Source: Flavobacteriales bacterium (GTDB lineage Bacteria > Bacteroidota > Bacteroidia > Flavobacteriales_F > PHOS-HE28). Taken from it: a DNA stretch of 64,000 nucleotides. Position 1 is the stretch's first letter; each line of letters starts with the position of its first letter. The notes under the pieces were generated by a model. The model did no database searches. It worked only from the letters and a program-made list of their open reading frames with translations, and had not been told where the DNA came from. The DNA lies in NCBI GenBank assembly GCA_016700415.1, contig CP065018.1, forward strand, positions 3,354,001-3,418,000, in the 5' to 3' direction. Below are positions 15,012-24,100 of the stretch, piece after piece. Made by a program: the position numbers and the translations under genes.

Positions 15012-16085
15012 ATGAAAGTACAATGCGTAGGAGTAGACATCGCCAAAAATGACTTCAAAGTGGCCTTTGCCACCAAAGGAGAAGATAACAAGCTGTCCTG
15101 TACCACGGCGAAGAAGTTCGACAATGCGAAGACAGGCTTCAACCAACTGGTGAGATGGGCAACCAGTGAGATGGACAAAAATGCACCATTGGTGTTCCTG
15201 ATGGAGGCCACAGGAGTGTATCATGAAAAGCTGGCACATCACCTTCATCGTCTTAGCAAGCAGGTGCATGTAGTGCTGCCCAACAAATTCAAGCACTTCG
15301 CAGCAAGCCTGAATTCGAAGTCGAAGACCGATGCGATCGATGCCAAGTTGTTGGCCCGCTTCGGTGTGGAGCGAGAGCATCGGCCATGGAATCCGGCTGA
15401 ACTCGTCATCAAGCGGATGCGCGATTTCAGTCGCTACCGGGTACAGCTACAAGAACAGAAGACGGCCATCACCAACATCCTTCATAGCAAGGATTATGCG
15501 CATGGTGTACCAGCGGATATCAAGAAGAGCAGCAAGAAGGTCATTGCCGTGCTGGAAAAGGAAATCGCGATACTCAGTAAGGAAATGGAGAAAGTGGTGA
15601 AGAGCGATCCGAAATTGAAGCCAAGGTGAACAAACTTCGCACCATTCCGGGATGCGGCATCACCACAGTGGCGGCCATAGTGGCGGAGACCAACGGGTTC
15701 AAAGAGTTCAAAAGCGCCAAGCAGCTCACCAGCTATGCTGGCTACGACATCGTACACAATGAATCGGGCACATCAGTGCTAAGCAAGACGCGTATCTCCA
15801 AGAAGGGCAACAGGTACATGCGCCACCACATGCACATGCCCGCCTTGAGCGCATCCAAGCACATTCCCGAGTTCAAAGCGTTGAAAGAGCGCATTAAGGC
15901 CAAAACGGGGATACCGATGAAGGCGCAGGTGGCCGTCCAGCGTAAACTACTGATCCTGATGTACACCCTCTGGAAAAACGACTTGGTCTATGAGAAGGAC
16001 TACCACCAAAAAGGTAGCCCGGAACAATGCCCAGGCTACACAGGATAGTGCTTTGCAGCAACTTCCTTTGGAGGTTTAAAGATAG
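14800..16085 (+). mobile_element. IS110-family insertion sequence (limits approximate)
   Basis: The element comprises the candidate bridge-RNA leader and the frameshifted transposase. IS110 elements lack terminal inverted repeats, so no end signature can be read directly; the limits are set loosely around the transposase. The 178 bases after the transposase (16049-16226) show no gene. Confidence 0.5.
15012..16048 (+). pseudogene. IS110-family transposase broken by a one-base frameshift
   Basis: The first frame (15012-15629) encodes the RuvC-like DEDD domain: GVDIAKNDFKV (Asp), FLMEATGVYHEK (Glu) and KTDAIDAKLLARFG (two Asp). The second frame, open up to 16048, encodes the Transposase_20 domain with IPGCGITTVAAIVAE and the candidate catalytic Ser in NESGTSVLSKTRISKKGNR. 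The frames part near 15609. Adding one G to give GATCCGGAAATT restores a smooth SDPEIEAKVNKLRTIPG reading. That points to a single-base loss (mutation or assembly error) rather than a natural two-gene arrangement, although the second ORF also has a GTG at 15626 overlapping the first stop. Confidence 0.85.
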
Positions 16086-16226
16086 TTGAAAATAAATCGA
16101 CAGGACACTTGCATGTTAACACAGTACCTGCGTCCACGGGGTCCGACCGCCCTTCACAACCCTTCGTTGACACTTCCCACCGCATTCCCACGTTCTAAGG
16201 GCATGCCCCGTACTTCCTTTGGAACG

Positions 16227-17075
16227 ATGAACCGCGCCCTCACCATCGCCTTCGGCTTCCTCTTCGCCAACTCGCTCTGCGCGCAGGGCATCTATGGCCG
16301 CAAGAGACCGGAGATCTTCCCCACAGACGGCAAGATGCGGCGCGGCGGCTTTTACTTCGCACCAGGCATCACCTATACGCTGACGCGCTTCAAGGACAAG
16401 GAGGAGACGGTCTTCAGCAACGGCGACACCAGCTACACCGCTCTTTTCGACCCCAACGGAAAGATCGGGCTCTACTTAGAAGCCGGTTGGTTCGTCTCCA
16501 CGCGCGATCCGATCATTCTCGACTACTGGGATTTCGGGCTGGCCTACAAGCAGCTCAAAGGCACCGAGGATTTCACCGGCACCTTGATCCGCGGTGACAG
16601 CATCGGCATACTTGCCGGAAGTGGCGCCTTCAACGACCAGCATCTCACCGCACATGTCAATGCCAACAAACTCTTTCAAACACGGGACTACCAGTTCGTG
16701 CAGCTCAGCCTCGGCGCGAACCTGGACTGGCGCTTCGGCACCGGCCGCAGCTACACCGCCGACCTCACCGCGCTGAACCGCTGGGCCTTCCCACCGGATC
16801 TCATTGGGCAGGTGCATGTGAAGGTGGGCTACGGCTTCAAGCTCACCAAGCGATTGATGATCATCCCCGCACTCGAAACGCCGGTCTTCAGCATCACGCC
16901 GGAGGACGGCGGCAACTTCGGCAAGATGCAATGGTTCAGCAGCACCTACCGCCCGCTGATCCTCAGCGTGCGCTTCCTCTTCCTGCGCTACCCCAAAGGC
17001 TTTGACTGTGTGCCGGTGAAGAACAATGCCTTCGAGAAGAGCAAGGTGGTGAACCCGAGCTACGAGCGGAAGTAG
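16227..17075 (+). CDS. outer-membrane beta-barrel-like protein of unknown function
   Basis: This 282-residue protein has a signal peptide (MNRALTIAFGFLFANSLCAQ) and then alternating hydrophobic/polar strands with aromatic ends, such as GGFYFAPGITYTLTRF, KIGLYLEAGWFVST and GQVHVKVGYGFKLTKRLMII. This pattern suits a small outer-membrane barrel. It resembles uncharacterised Bacteroidota barrel proteins without a specific match I can name. ATG at 16227 best suits the signal peptide; an in-frame ATG lies at 16203. It follows the IS110 element and ends before the VF530 gene, which is convergent. Confidence 0.65.
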   Translation: MNRALTIAFGFLFANSLCAQGIYGRKRPEIFPTDGKMRRGGFYFAPGITYTLTRFKDKEETVFSNGDTSYTALFDPNGKIGLYLEAGWFVSTRDPIILDYWDFGLAYKQLKGTEDFTGTLIRGDSIGILAGSGAFNDQHLTAHVNANKLFQTRDYQFVQLSLGANLDWRFGTGRSYTADLTALNRWAFPPDLIGQVHVKVGYGFKLTKRLMIIPALETPVFSITPEDGGNFGKMQWFSSTYRPLILSVRFLFLRYPKGFDCVPVKNNAFEKSKVVNPSYERK

Positions 17076-17116
17076 ACGAGGTTGCCTGCGGGATGGCGGG
17101 CATGGCTCACCAGCTT

Positions 17117-17365
17117 TTACCGTTCCCTTCTCCCCCTCAGTTCCAGATAAAGCGCTTCAACCTTGTCCCTGGCCCATGGTGTTTTCCGCAAGAACGTAAG
17201 GCTGGACTTTATCGAAGGGTCACTTTTGAAACAGTTGACGTTGACCTTGGCTGCCATGCTCTCCCAGCCATAGTGTTCCACCAAGACCTCTAGGATATCG
17301 GCCAGCTTTACCCCGTGCAGTGGGTTATTGGGTTGTTCTTTCCGTGGAGTGGGTTCGTTGTCCAT
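17117..17365 (-). CDS. VF530-family (DUF2132) small protein
   Basis: The 82-residue protein contains NPLHGVKLADILEVLVEHYG and NVNCFKSDPSIKSSLTFLRK followed by TPWARDKVEALYL. This is an almost complete match to the VF530 family, whose solved structure suggested DNA binding. ATG at 17365 is chosen; one at 17380 would add five residues. Its 5' end abuts the nested inverted-repeat element at 17391, so its promoter either lies in that repeat or was displaced by it. Confidence 0.88.
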   Translation of the reverse strand: MDNEPTPRKEQPNNPLHGVKLADILEVLVEHYGWESMAAKVNVNCFKSDPSIKSSLTFLRKTPWARDKVEALYLELRGRRER

Positions 17366-17390
17366 TGCTGTGTCAATCAATTCGCCTTAT

Positions 17391-17701
17391 CGCTCCCGCA
17401 AGTCTTCCCGGCTAACAAAGCTTTGGCTCGGTACGGATAGCCGGGGCGACTTGTGGGTACTGCACAACGCTTCATCCATACTTCTCCGTGAAGTCTTCGG
17501 ACTTCACACCATCAAGTCCTTTAAGCGAGGGTGCTCAACGCTTCATGCTTGCGCTCCGAAGTTAATTCCGCGCGGCAGTCTGAAGACTGCTGGAAGCTTC
17601 TGTGCCATTATCGGCCTCCTGAGACCAGAACCACAAGTCGCCCCGGCCTGTAGCGTTCAGGAGCTCACTTTATCGTTTGGCCGGGAAGACTTGCGGGAGC
17701 G
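17391..17701. repeat. nested inverted-repeat element, copy 1 (311 bp)
   Basis: The ends are perfect 22-bp inverted repeats (17391-17412, 17680-17701; core GCAAGTCTTCCCGGC). Inside is a second perfect inverted pair of 17 bp, GCCGGGGCGACTTGTGG at 17440-17456 and its complement at 17631-17647. In the centre are two short hairpins: the palindrome GTGAAGTCTTCGGACTTCAC with a TTCG loop, and GGCAGTCTGAAGACTGCTGG. The whole can fold into a long two-part stem crowned by a two-hairpin multiloop. No transposase or protein is encoded. A second copy lies 78 bases downstream. Confidence 0.9.
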
Positions 17702-17779
17702 CGGGGAGGCAGATTCTTTGTCCATTGGTTTGGCGATCATTCCTTTCAAGACTCGTGAGAGCAGAACCACAAGTCCCAT

Positions 17780-18105
17780 CGCTCCCGCAAGTCTTCCCGG
17801 CTAACAAGCCTTTGCGCTCAACAAGGATAGCCGGGGCGACTTGTGGGTACTGCACAATGCTTTCATCCAGACTTCTCTGTGAAGTCTTCGGACTTCACAC
17901 CAGCACGTCCTACCAGCACGTCCTTAGATCGAAGTTGCTCAACGCTTCCTGCTTGCGCTCCGAAGTTAATTCCGCGCGGCAGTCTGAAGACTGCTGGAAG
18001 CTTCTGTGCCATTATCGGCCTCCTGAGACCAGAACCACAAGTCGCCCCGGCCTGTGGTGTTCAGGAGCCCACTTTATCGTTGGGCCGGGAAGACTTGCGG
18101 GAGCG
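17780..18105. repeat. nested inverted-repeat element, copy 2 (326 bp)
   Basis: This is a direct second copy of the element at 17391-17701 with the same 22-bp terminal repeats (17780-17801, 18084-18105), the same inner 17-bp arms and the same two central hairpins. All paired arms are identical between copies. Differences fall in unpaired segments, including a duplicated CCAGCACGTCCT in one loop. The 78-base spacer between copies carries GAGCAGAACCACAAGTC, apparently a fragment of a further copy. The element ends eleven bases before an AT-rich gene of different base composition. Confidence 0.9.
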
Positions 18106-18115
18106 TCGGGTTGCT

Positions 18116-19006
18116 TTAGTTATGAGGTAGCGATTTTGTAATATCAATGGTCTCCTTCAAATTTATTGGATCCCCCATATATCGATAGGTGTAAAAGTAT
18201 CCATTTCTCAATATTTTATCATTTCGTACATCAGATATTTGGATGTACATATTTTTCAACTTGTCAAACTTTATGGATTGGTACGGTGTAGGGTCAAATC
18301 TTATCCATCCATATTCATTCGTATATGCTTCGGCCCAAGCATGTCTTGGGTTAGACCCATATTCGGTTAGGAACCCATATACCACACGTGCTGGAATATC
18401 ATTCGCTCTGCATAATGATACGAATAAGTCTGAAAATCCGGAACAATCACTTCTTTTTGTTTCAAGGGCATTAAGTGCCCCGTTATCTGTATTCGTGTAT
18501 TGAGTATATTTTACTTCATTCAGGGTGAATTTATATATATTCTTTATCGTCCTTATTTTGGTTTTGGATAGAAGGAGATTTGCTGTAGTTTTAATTTGGG
18601 CACTATCCTTTTCTAAATATTTTTCACTGATCAAATAATCCTCTAAAGGATAGCTGTTTAGTGTGATCGATTTATCTATTTTGGCCATTTTAAGATCGAA
18701 CTCGTAAATATCAACTGTAGTATTTATTTCAATGTATTTTTTAGCGGAAAGTGAATCGATGGTGAATATGGCGTATTCATTGTCGTTATTGCGAATAATC
18801 GTATCCGGTTGAGGGGCATATTCTGTCTTAATTACTTTTTGAGCCTTGTCAATGGTTTTTGGAATCAAAACAGTAAGCTCAGCTTTAATAGTGGTTTCTG
18901 TTGATGAGATCTCATATTTCATTTTTAATACTGCAGTACGCCTTTCCTGCGCATAACCAGAAATGCTACTGGTCAAGATATAAATTAGAACTAGGATGTA
19001 TCTCAT
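18116..19006 (-). CDS. transglutaminase-like protein, AT-rich and probably foreign
   Basis: The 296-residue protein starts MRYILVLIYILTSSISGYAQ, a signal peptide. The C-terminal half is a transglutaminase-like (papain-fold) domain with the triad TKRSDCSGFSDLF (Cys), NPRHAWAEAYTNEYG (His) and WIRFDPT (Asp), so it is a secreted or periplasmic Cys hydrolase or transferase. All catalytic residues are present. Its DNA is strikingly AT-rich by eye, with many A/T third positions, unlike every neighbour. It lies between the nested inverted repeats and an IS110 element, which indicates recent acquisition. Confidence 0.85.
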   Translation of the reverse strand: MRYILVLIYILTSSISGYAQERRTAVLKMKYEISSTETTIKAELTVLIPKTIDKAQKVIKTEYAPQPDTIIRNNDNEYAIFTIDSLSAKKYIEINTTVDIYEFDLKMAKIDKSITLNSYPLEDYLISEKYLEKDSAQIKTTANLLLSKTKIRTIKNIYKFTLNEVKYTQYTNTDNGALNALETKRSDCSGFSDLFVSLCRANDIPARVVYGFLTEYGSNPRHAWAEAYTNEYGWIRFDPTPYQSIKFDKLKNMYIQISDVRNDKILRNGYFYTYRYMGDPINLKETIDITKSLPHN

Positions 19007-19117
19007 CAATGTGGGTTTCGTCAAAATTGCACTGGGCTGTTGGGTCGTACCTGTTATGCGGATTATTCTCGGGCTTGATCCGTGATTGGAGTGAGTTCCA
19101 TTGCGATTTTGGGACAC

Positions 19118-19376
19118 GTAAAGCTATGCCATTGCTTCTCACCCCAAAACTCGCGCGACTCTAGACTTGCACCGATAGATCACTGAAGAGGACTGAGCGG
19201 GACATCAGGTGAACCAGCTCGCGCGAGAGGTTTACGGCCTATGACGCTTATCGGGACCTGTTGTCTCCTCGGACCTGAGGCTCGAATAGAATTTGAGGCT
19301 TCCAGGCCTGTTAGAGTCATCAAGCACAGGGTCCTTTGCTCAGCCCCTCCAGGATCATTGGTCAAACCCAAATCTA
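19118..19376 (+). ncRNA. IS110 leader, candidate bridge RNA
   Basis: The region between the AT-rich gene and the second transposase start lacks a plausible ORF and returns to high GC at about 19150. It holds short complementary pairs such as GGACCTGTTG/CTCGGACCTGAGG and GAATTTGAGGCTTCC/AGGCCTG. It occupies the place where IS110-group elements encode the bridge RNA. The limits are a guess; 19007-19117 is AT-rich and shows nothing else. Confidence 0.4.
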
Positions 19377-20381
19377 ATGGAGATGAAGTATGTTGGAATT
19401 GATGTGAGCCAGGACCATCTGGACTTCGCCTTGCTCAACAGCGAAGGCGATCATGTGGAAAGCGCCCGGGTGCGCAATGATGAACGGGCCATCACCAAGC
19501 TGGTGAATGCTTGGATCAGGAAGTGGAAGTTGGACCTCCCGCAGAGTTTGTTCTGTCTGGAACCCACAGGTCATTATTCACACTTGCTTTTGACCGTACT
19601 GGTCGATCTGCAAGTGCCGGTCTGGCTTGCGCATCCGATGAACATCAAGCAGGGAATGGGCATCGCACGTGGCAAGAACGACGAGATCGATGCGGTGCGT
19701 ATCGCTCAGTACGCGCGCAGGTTCCGTGACCAAGCGCGCATGTTCACCGCCGATCACTTGCGCATGAGCAAGCTCAAGCAGCTCCTGATGAAACGTCGGC
19801 AACTGGTGGAAAGCAAGGTCAAGCTGAAGATCCAACTTGGGAACGTGAACCGGCACATGCACAAAGACCTGCGCAAGACCTTCAATCAGTTGGACCAGGC
19901 GCAGATCCGCACGATCGACAGGTTGCTGAAGAAAGTGGAGTTCATGATCGCCGAGGAGATCAACGCGGATCCTCAGGTCAAGCACCAGTATGACCTGATC
20001 AGCTCCGTGCCCGGCGTTGGTCCTGTTCTGGCCTCCAACCTTCTCGCCTTGACAGATGCTTTTTCAAGGTTCTCGACGCCGCGACAACTCGCCTGTCACG
20101 CAGGAGCGGCACCTTTTGAAAGCACATCGGGTTCCAGCGTACGCGGGAGAACCCGCACATCCCGAAAGGCGAATGCAGGACTGAAAAGCTTGTTGCACAT
20201 GGCAGCACTGGTCGCCATCCGCAATGATGCGGAACTAGGCACATACTACAAGCGGAAGGTTGCGGAGGGAAAGCCCAAGCTGTGTGTGATCAACGCTGTC
20301 CGTGGCAAGATCGTCCATCGCGTCTGTGCCGTCCTGCGCAAGGATCATCTGTACGAGAAAAGACCCTTGCTTTTGTCATAG
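19377..20381 (+). CDS. IS110-family transposase (intact)
   Basis: This 334-residue protein has the N-terminal DEDD domain (YVGIDVSQDHLDFAL Asp, FCLEPTGHYSH Glu, KNDEIDAVRIAQYAR two Asp). A coiled-coil-like linker rich in Lys/Leu follows, then the C-terminal Transposase_20 domain with VPGVGPVLASNLLAL and the candidate catalytic Ser in ESTSGSSVRGRTRTSRKAN. IS110 recombinases use both domains with a bridge RNA to insert DNA. The frame is complete, unlike the copy at 15 kb, and the two share only distant similarity, so they are different elements. Start at 19377 or the ATG at 19383. Confidence 0.93.
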   Translation: MEMKYVGIDVSQDHLDFALLNSEGDHVESARVRNDERAITKLVNAWIRKWKLDLPQSLFCLEPTGHYSHLLLTVLVDLQVPVWLAHPMNIKQGMGIARGKNDEIDAVRIAQYARRFRDQARMFTADHLRMSKLKQLLMKRRQLVESKVKLKIQLGNVNRHMHKDLRKTFNQLDQAQIRTIDRLLKKVEFMIAEEINADPQVKHQYDLISSVPGVGPVLASNLLALTDAFSRFSTPRQLACHAGAAPFESTSGSSVRGRTRTSRKANAGLKSLLHMAALVAIRNDAELGTYYKRKVAEGKPKLCVINAVRGKIVHRVCAVLRKDHLYEKRPLLLS

Positions 20382-20411
20382 AATAAGCGTCCACGCTCGT
20401 GCGCTTCCACC

Positions 20412-21047
20412 TCACCCCCGCACAAAAGGATTCATCCTCTTCTCCTCCCCGATCGTAGTCTCTGGCCCATGGCCACTGTAAACTACGACGTCATCGCCCA
20501 AAGGATAGAACTCCTCCCGGATGCTTTTCAGCAGTGTATCCATATCGCCGCCGGGCAGGTCGGTGCGGCCGATGCTGCGGTGGAAGAGCACGTCGCCGCC
20601 CAGTAGGAATTGCTGCTTCGGGTTGTAGAAGGCCACATGCCCGGGGGCGTGGCCGGGCACGAAGAGCACGTCCAAGTGTTCCTTGCCCAAGGTGATCACC
20701 TGTCCCTCTTCCAAAAATGCTTTCGGCGCGGGCACGGGTTCGCAGGCCACGCCGAACATGGCGCCTTGCTGCACCGCCAGTTCCAAGATCGGCAGGTCCT
20801 TGCGGTGTACTTCCGTCAGCAGGCCGTAGCGCTCCTTCAGCCAGGCGCAGCCCATCACGTGGTCGATGTGGGCGTGGGTGAGCAGTACGCGCGTGGGCCG
20901 CACGATGTTATCCGCTAACCACGTTTCCAGCTCCCGTTGCTCGTTCTTGTCAGAGCATCCGGGGTCGATGATGATACCTTCACCTGCCGCGTGCAGCACG
21001 TAGGTGTTCTCCTGGAACGGATTGAAAGTGAATTTTTTGATGTGCAT
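20412..21047 (-). CDS. MBL-fold hydrolase (glyoxalase II-like)
   Basis: This 211-residue protein has the metallo-beta-lactamase landmarks VLLTHAHIDHVMG, FVPGHAPGHVAFY, LLGGDVLFHRSIGRTDLPGG and VYSGHGPETTIGEE, with all metal ligands present. The GRTDLPGG signature and short length match the GloB2/YcbL-like group of small hydrolases, often annotated as hydroxyacylglutathione hydrolases. ATG at 21047 is chosen over a longer frame. A TACTTTTG box on the minus strand lies 35 bases upstream. Confidence 0.85.
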   Translation of the reverse strand: MHIKKFTFNPFQENTYVLHAAGEGIIIDPGCSDKNEQRELETWLADNIVRPTRVLLTHAHIDHVMGCAWLKERYGLLTEVHRKDLPILELAVQQGAMFGVACEPVPAPKAFLEEGQVITLGKEHLDVLFVPGHAPGHVAFYNPKQQFLLGGDVLFHRSIGRTDLPGGDMDTLLKSIREEFYPLGDDVVVYSGHGPETTIGEEKRMNPFVRG

Positions 21048-21081
21048 GCCTGCGGAAAAAGCGTGAACTTCGCGACTCCCA

Positions 21082-21089
21082 CAAAAGTA
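21082..21089 (-). promoter_or_regulatory. -7 promoter box TACTTTTG for the MBL hydrolase
   Basis: Read on the minus strand this is a perfect TAnnTTTG box, 35 bases before the ATG at 21047. The divergent gene starting at 21103 begins only 14 bases away, so the two promoters must overlap. Confidence 0.45.
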
Positions 21090-21130
21090 CCCCACACCCG
21101 CCGTGAACCGCCTATCCCGCTTCCTGATCC

Positions 21131-24100
21131 TTGTCGTTCGCGGCCCTGCTTGCCGTGGACGGCAGCGCCCAGTTCTACAACGGCAGCCAGCAGCAGTTCG
21201 GCAAGAACCGTGTGCAGTACAAGGATTTTCTTTGGTCGAGCTACCGCTTCCCGGAGATCGAGACCTACTTCTACAAGGAAGGCCGCGACGTGGCGAAGTA
21301 CGTCTCCATCAGCGCCATGCGGAACAAGCAGGACCTGGAGAAGTTCTTCGACTACTCCATCGACGAGCGGGTGCAGTTCGTGGTGTACAATTCGCAGAGT
21401 GATTTCCGCCAGAGCAACATCGGCATCACGGATGATGAGCAGTACAACATCGGCGGCGTTACGCGGATCGTGGGCACCAAGGTGTTCGTGTACAACGAGG
21501 GCGACCGGGCACTGCTGGACCGGCAGGTGCGCTCCGGCGTGGCGCAGGTGATCTTGGACCAGATGATGTTCGGCGGCAACTGGCGCCAAGTGCTGAAGAA
21601 CAGCACCCTGATGAACCTGCCGACGTGGTACACCAAAGGCCTGGTAGGCTATTGCGGCGGCCCTTGGAGCGCTACGGACGAGGGGCGTGTGCGGGACGGT
21701 GTGATCAGCGGGCGGTACGATAAGTTCAACCGCTTGGAAGGAGAGGATGCCGAGCTCGCCGGGCAGGCGCTTTGGAGCTATGTGGCCGATGTTTACGGTC
21801 CGGCGGTGATCCCGAACATCCTGTACATGACGCGGGTGAGCCGCAATCCGGACAGCGGCTTCATGTACGTGCTGGGCGTCTCGCTGAAGACCCTCACGGA
21901 CGAGTGCTTCGGGCATTACCGGGCGCGCTTCACAGAGCAGGATCTGCAACGCAAAGCCATCGCATTGGACGAGCTGCATGTGAAGACCAAGAAATCCCGC
22001 ACCTATTCCCAGTTCAAGCTGAGCCCGGACGGTAGCCGAGCGGCCTGGGTGAGCAATGAGCTGGGCCAATACAAAGTGTGGCTGTACGACTTCGGGACGA
22101 AGAAGGTGAAGAAGATCGCGAAGGGCGAGAAGAAGATCGACCGGATCATCGACACAAGCTACCCGGTGCTGGCGTGGCACCCCACGGGCAGCGCGCTCAC
22201 TTGGACCACCGAACGCAAAGGCGAGCTTTACCTGAACACCTACACCACGGAGGATAAGAAGATCACGCGGAAGCCGGTGTTCATGTTGGACAAGATCCTC
22301 AGCATGAGCTACAGCGCGGACGGGCGCAACATGATCTTCAGCGGGGTGCGTGAAGGACGCACGGACCTCTACCTCTACTACGTGATCGGGAACCGGCAGG
22401 AGCAGCTCACGGACGACCAGTTCGATGACCTGGACCCGGCCTTCGCCGATGATGGACGTTCGGTCATCTTCAGCAGTGACCGGACCGACGACACCCTTCG
22501 GGCCAATGCCGAACCGCAGTGGTGGGAGACCTCGAAGGACATCTTCCGGTACGACCTGGCCGACCGTTCCAACCTGTTGACGCGCCTTACGAACACGCCG
22601 GGGGTGAACGAGCGGCAACCGGCCATGTATGACAGCACGAGCTACACCTGGCTCAGCGATGCGAACAAGCTGCAGGACCGCTGGGTGGCCCATTACGACA
22701 GTACGGTGAGCGCCGTGGACACCACCATCCACTACCGCTACTTCACCGTGGCCGAGCGGGCCTCCGACAACAAGCGTGGCATTCTGGAGCAGGACGTGAA
22801 TGCTTCCCGCGGACGGTACTCGGAGCTGAACTACAGCCATGGGAAGTACCATTTCCACATCGGCTCCACGGCCGAGCGCAAACCGACGGAGGGTGGATCC
22901 GACGGGACAGGGCCGGGCGGCAAGAAGGATCAGGTACCGGGTTCGGTAACGGATGACATGAGCACCGTGGTGAAAGTGGATGTACCGGCGCCGGTGGACA
23001 CGGGGGCCAACGCGGTGGACATCGGGAACTATCGTTTCAGTGATGAGGCCGCTGCCCCGGAACGCAAGGAAAGCACCGCCGAAACGCAGGAGGTGCCCAC
23101 CATCGGGCTGCCCACTGTGGCCGCGGACAGCGCACGGATCACCACGTTACAATTCCCGGAACAGCGGAACTACAACGTGAACTTCTCCACGGACGAGGTA
23201 CTGACGCAGTTGGACAACAGCTATGATTCGCAATTCTACCAGCCGTTGATCGGGCCGGATGCGCTCAACCCCGGCCTCAGCGGATTGACCAAGATGGCCA
23301 TCAGCGACCTCTTCGAGGATTACAAGATCGTCGGCGGCTTCCGCTTGGCGCTGGACCTGAACAACAACGCCTACATGCTCAAATTCTCCAACCTCCGCAG
23401 ACGGTTGGACAAGGAGATGATCTTCCAACGGCAGGCGACACAGGGCCTGAGCAACCTCGGCGTGGTGAAGTTGCACACGCACATGGCCACCTACCGCGTG
23501 TCCTGGCCGTTCAGTGAGCTGGCGTCACTCCGGGGATCCGTCACCTATCGGAACGACCGGTACGTGACGCAGAGCATCGACCAGTTCTCCCGTGCTGAGC
23601 CGAACGTGAACGACCAGACGGCGAGCGCGAAGCTGGAATACGTGTACGACAGCAGCCGGCCCCGCGGGCTCAATCTCTACACGGGCTGGAAGGCGAAGGT
23701 GTTCGGTGAGTACTACAAGCAGCCCGATGGCGCGAAGACCGACATGCAGGTGCTGGGCTTCGACATCCGCAACGGGATGACCATCCACCGCGACTTCATC
23801 TGGGTGAACCGCTTGGCGGGTTCCACCTCGTTGGGCAGCAGGAAGGTGGTCTTCTTCATGGGCGGGGTGGACAACTGGCTCTTCGCGAAGACGGACTATA
23901 GCATCCCCATCGATTTCACGCAGAACTACTACTACCAGAGCCTTGCGGTGCCCATGCGGGGCTTCTACTACAACGCCCGCAACGGAAGCGCCTTCGCCGT
24001 GCTGAACTCCGAGCTGCGCTTTCCGGTGTTCCGCTACCTGCTGGACCGCCCCCTGCGCAGTGACTTCCTCCAGAACTTCCAGGTGGTGGCCTTCGGCGAT

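Noticed and set aside
15580..15640. Programmed frameshift or natural two-gene IS110 transposase
   Set aside because: No slippery heptamer is evident, and one added base restores a family-like junction sequence, so a simple deletion is the better explanation.
17391..18105. Interpretation as a CRISPR array, integron attC sites or transposon ends of a known IS
   Set aside because: There are only two long copies with nested arms, no short regular repeats, no integrase or transposase within, and the arm layout does not match attC.
20915..22858. 647-codon minus-strand open frame overlapping the PD40/barrel gene and the MBL hydrolase
   Set aside because: Its composition is typical of antisense reading of GC-rich coding DNA; the plus-strand protein has PD40 motifs and a barrel.
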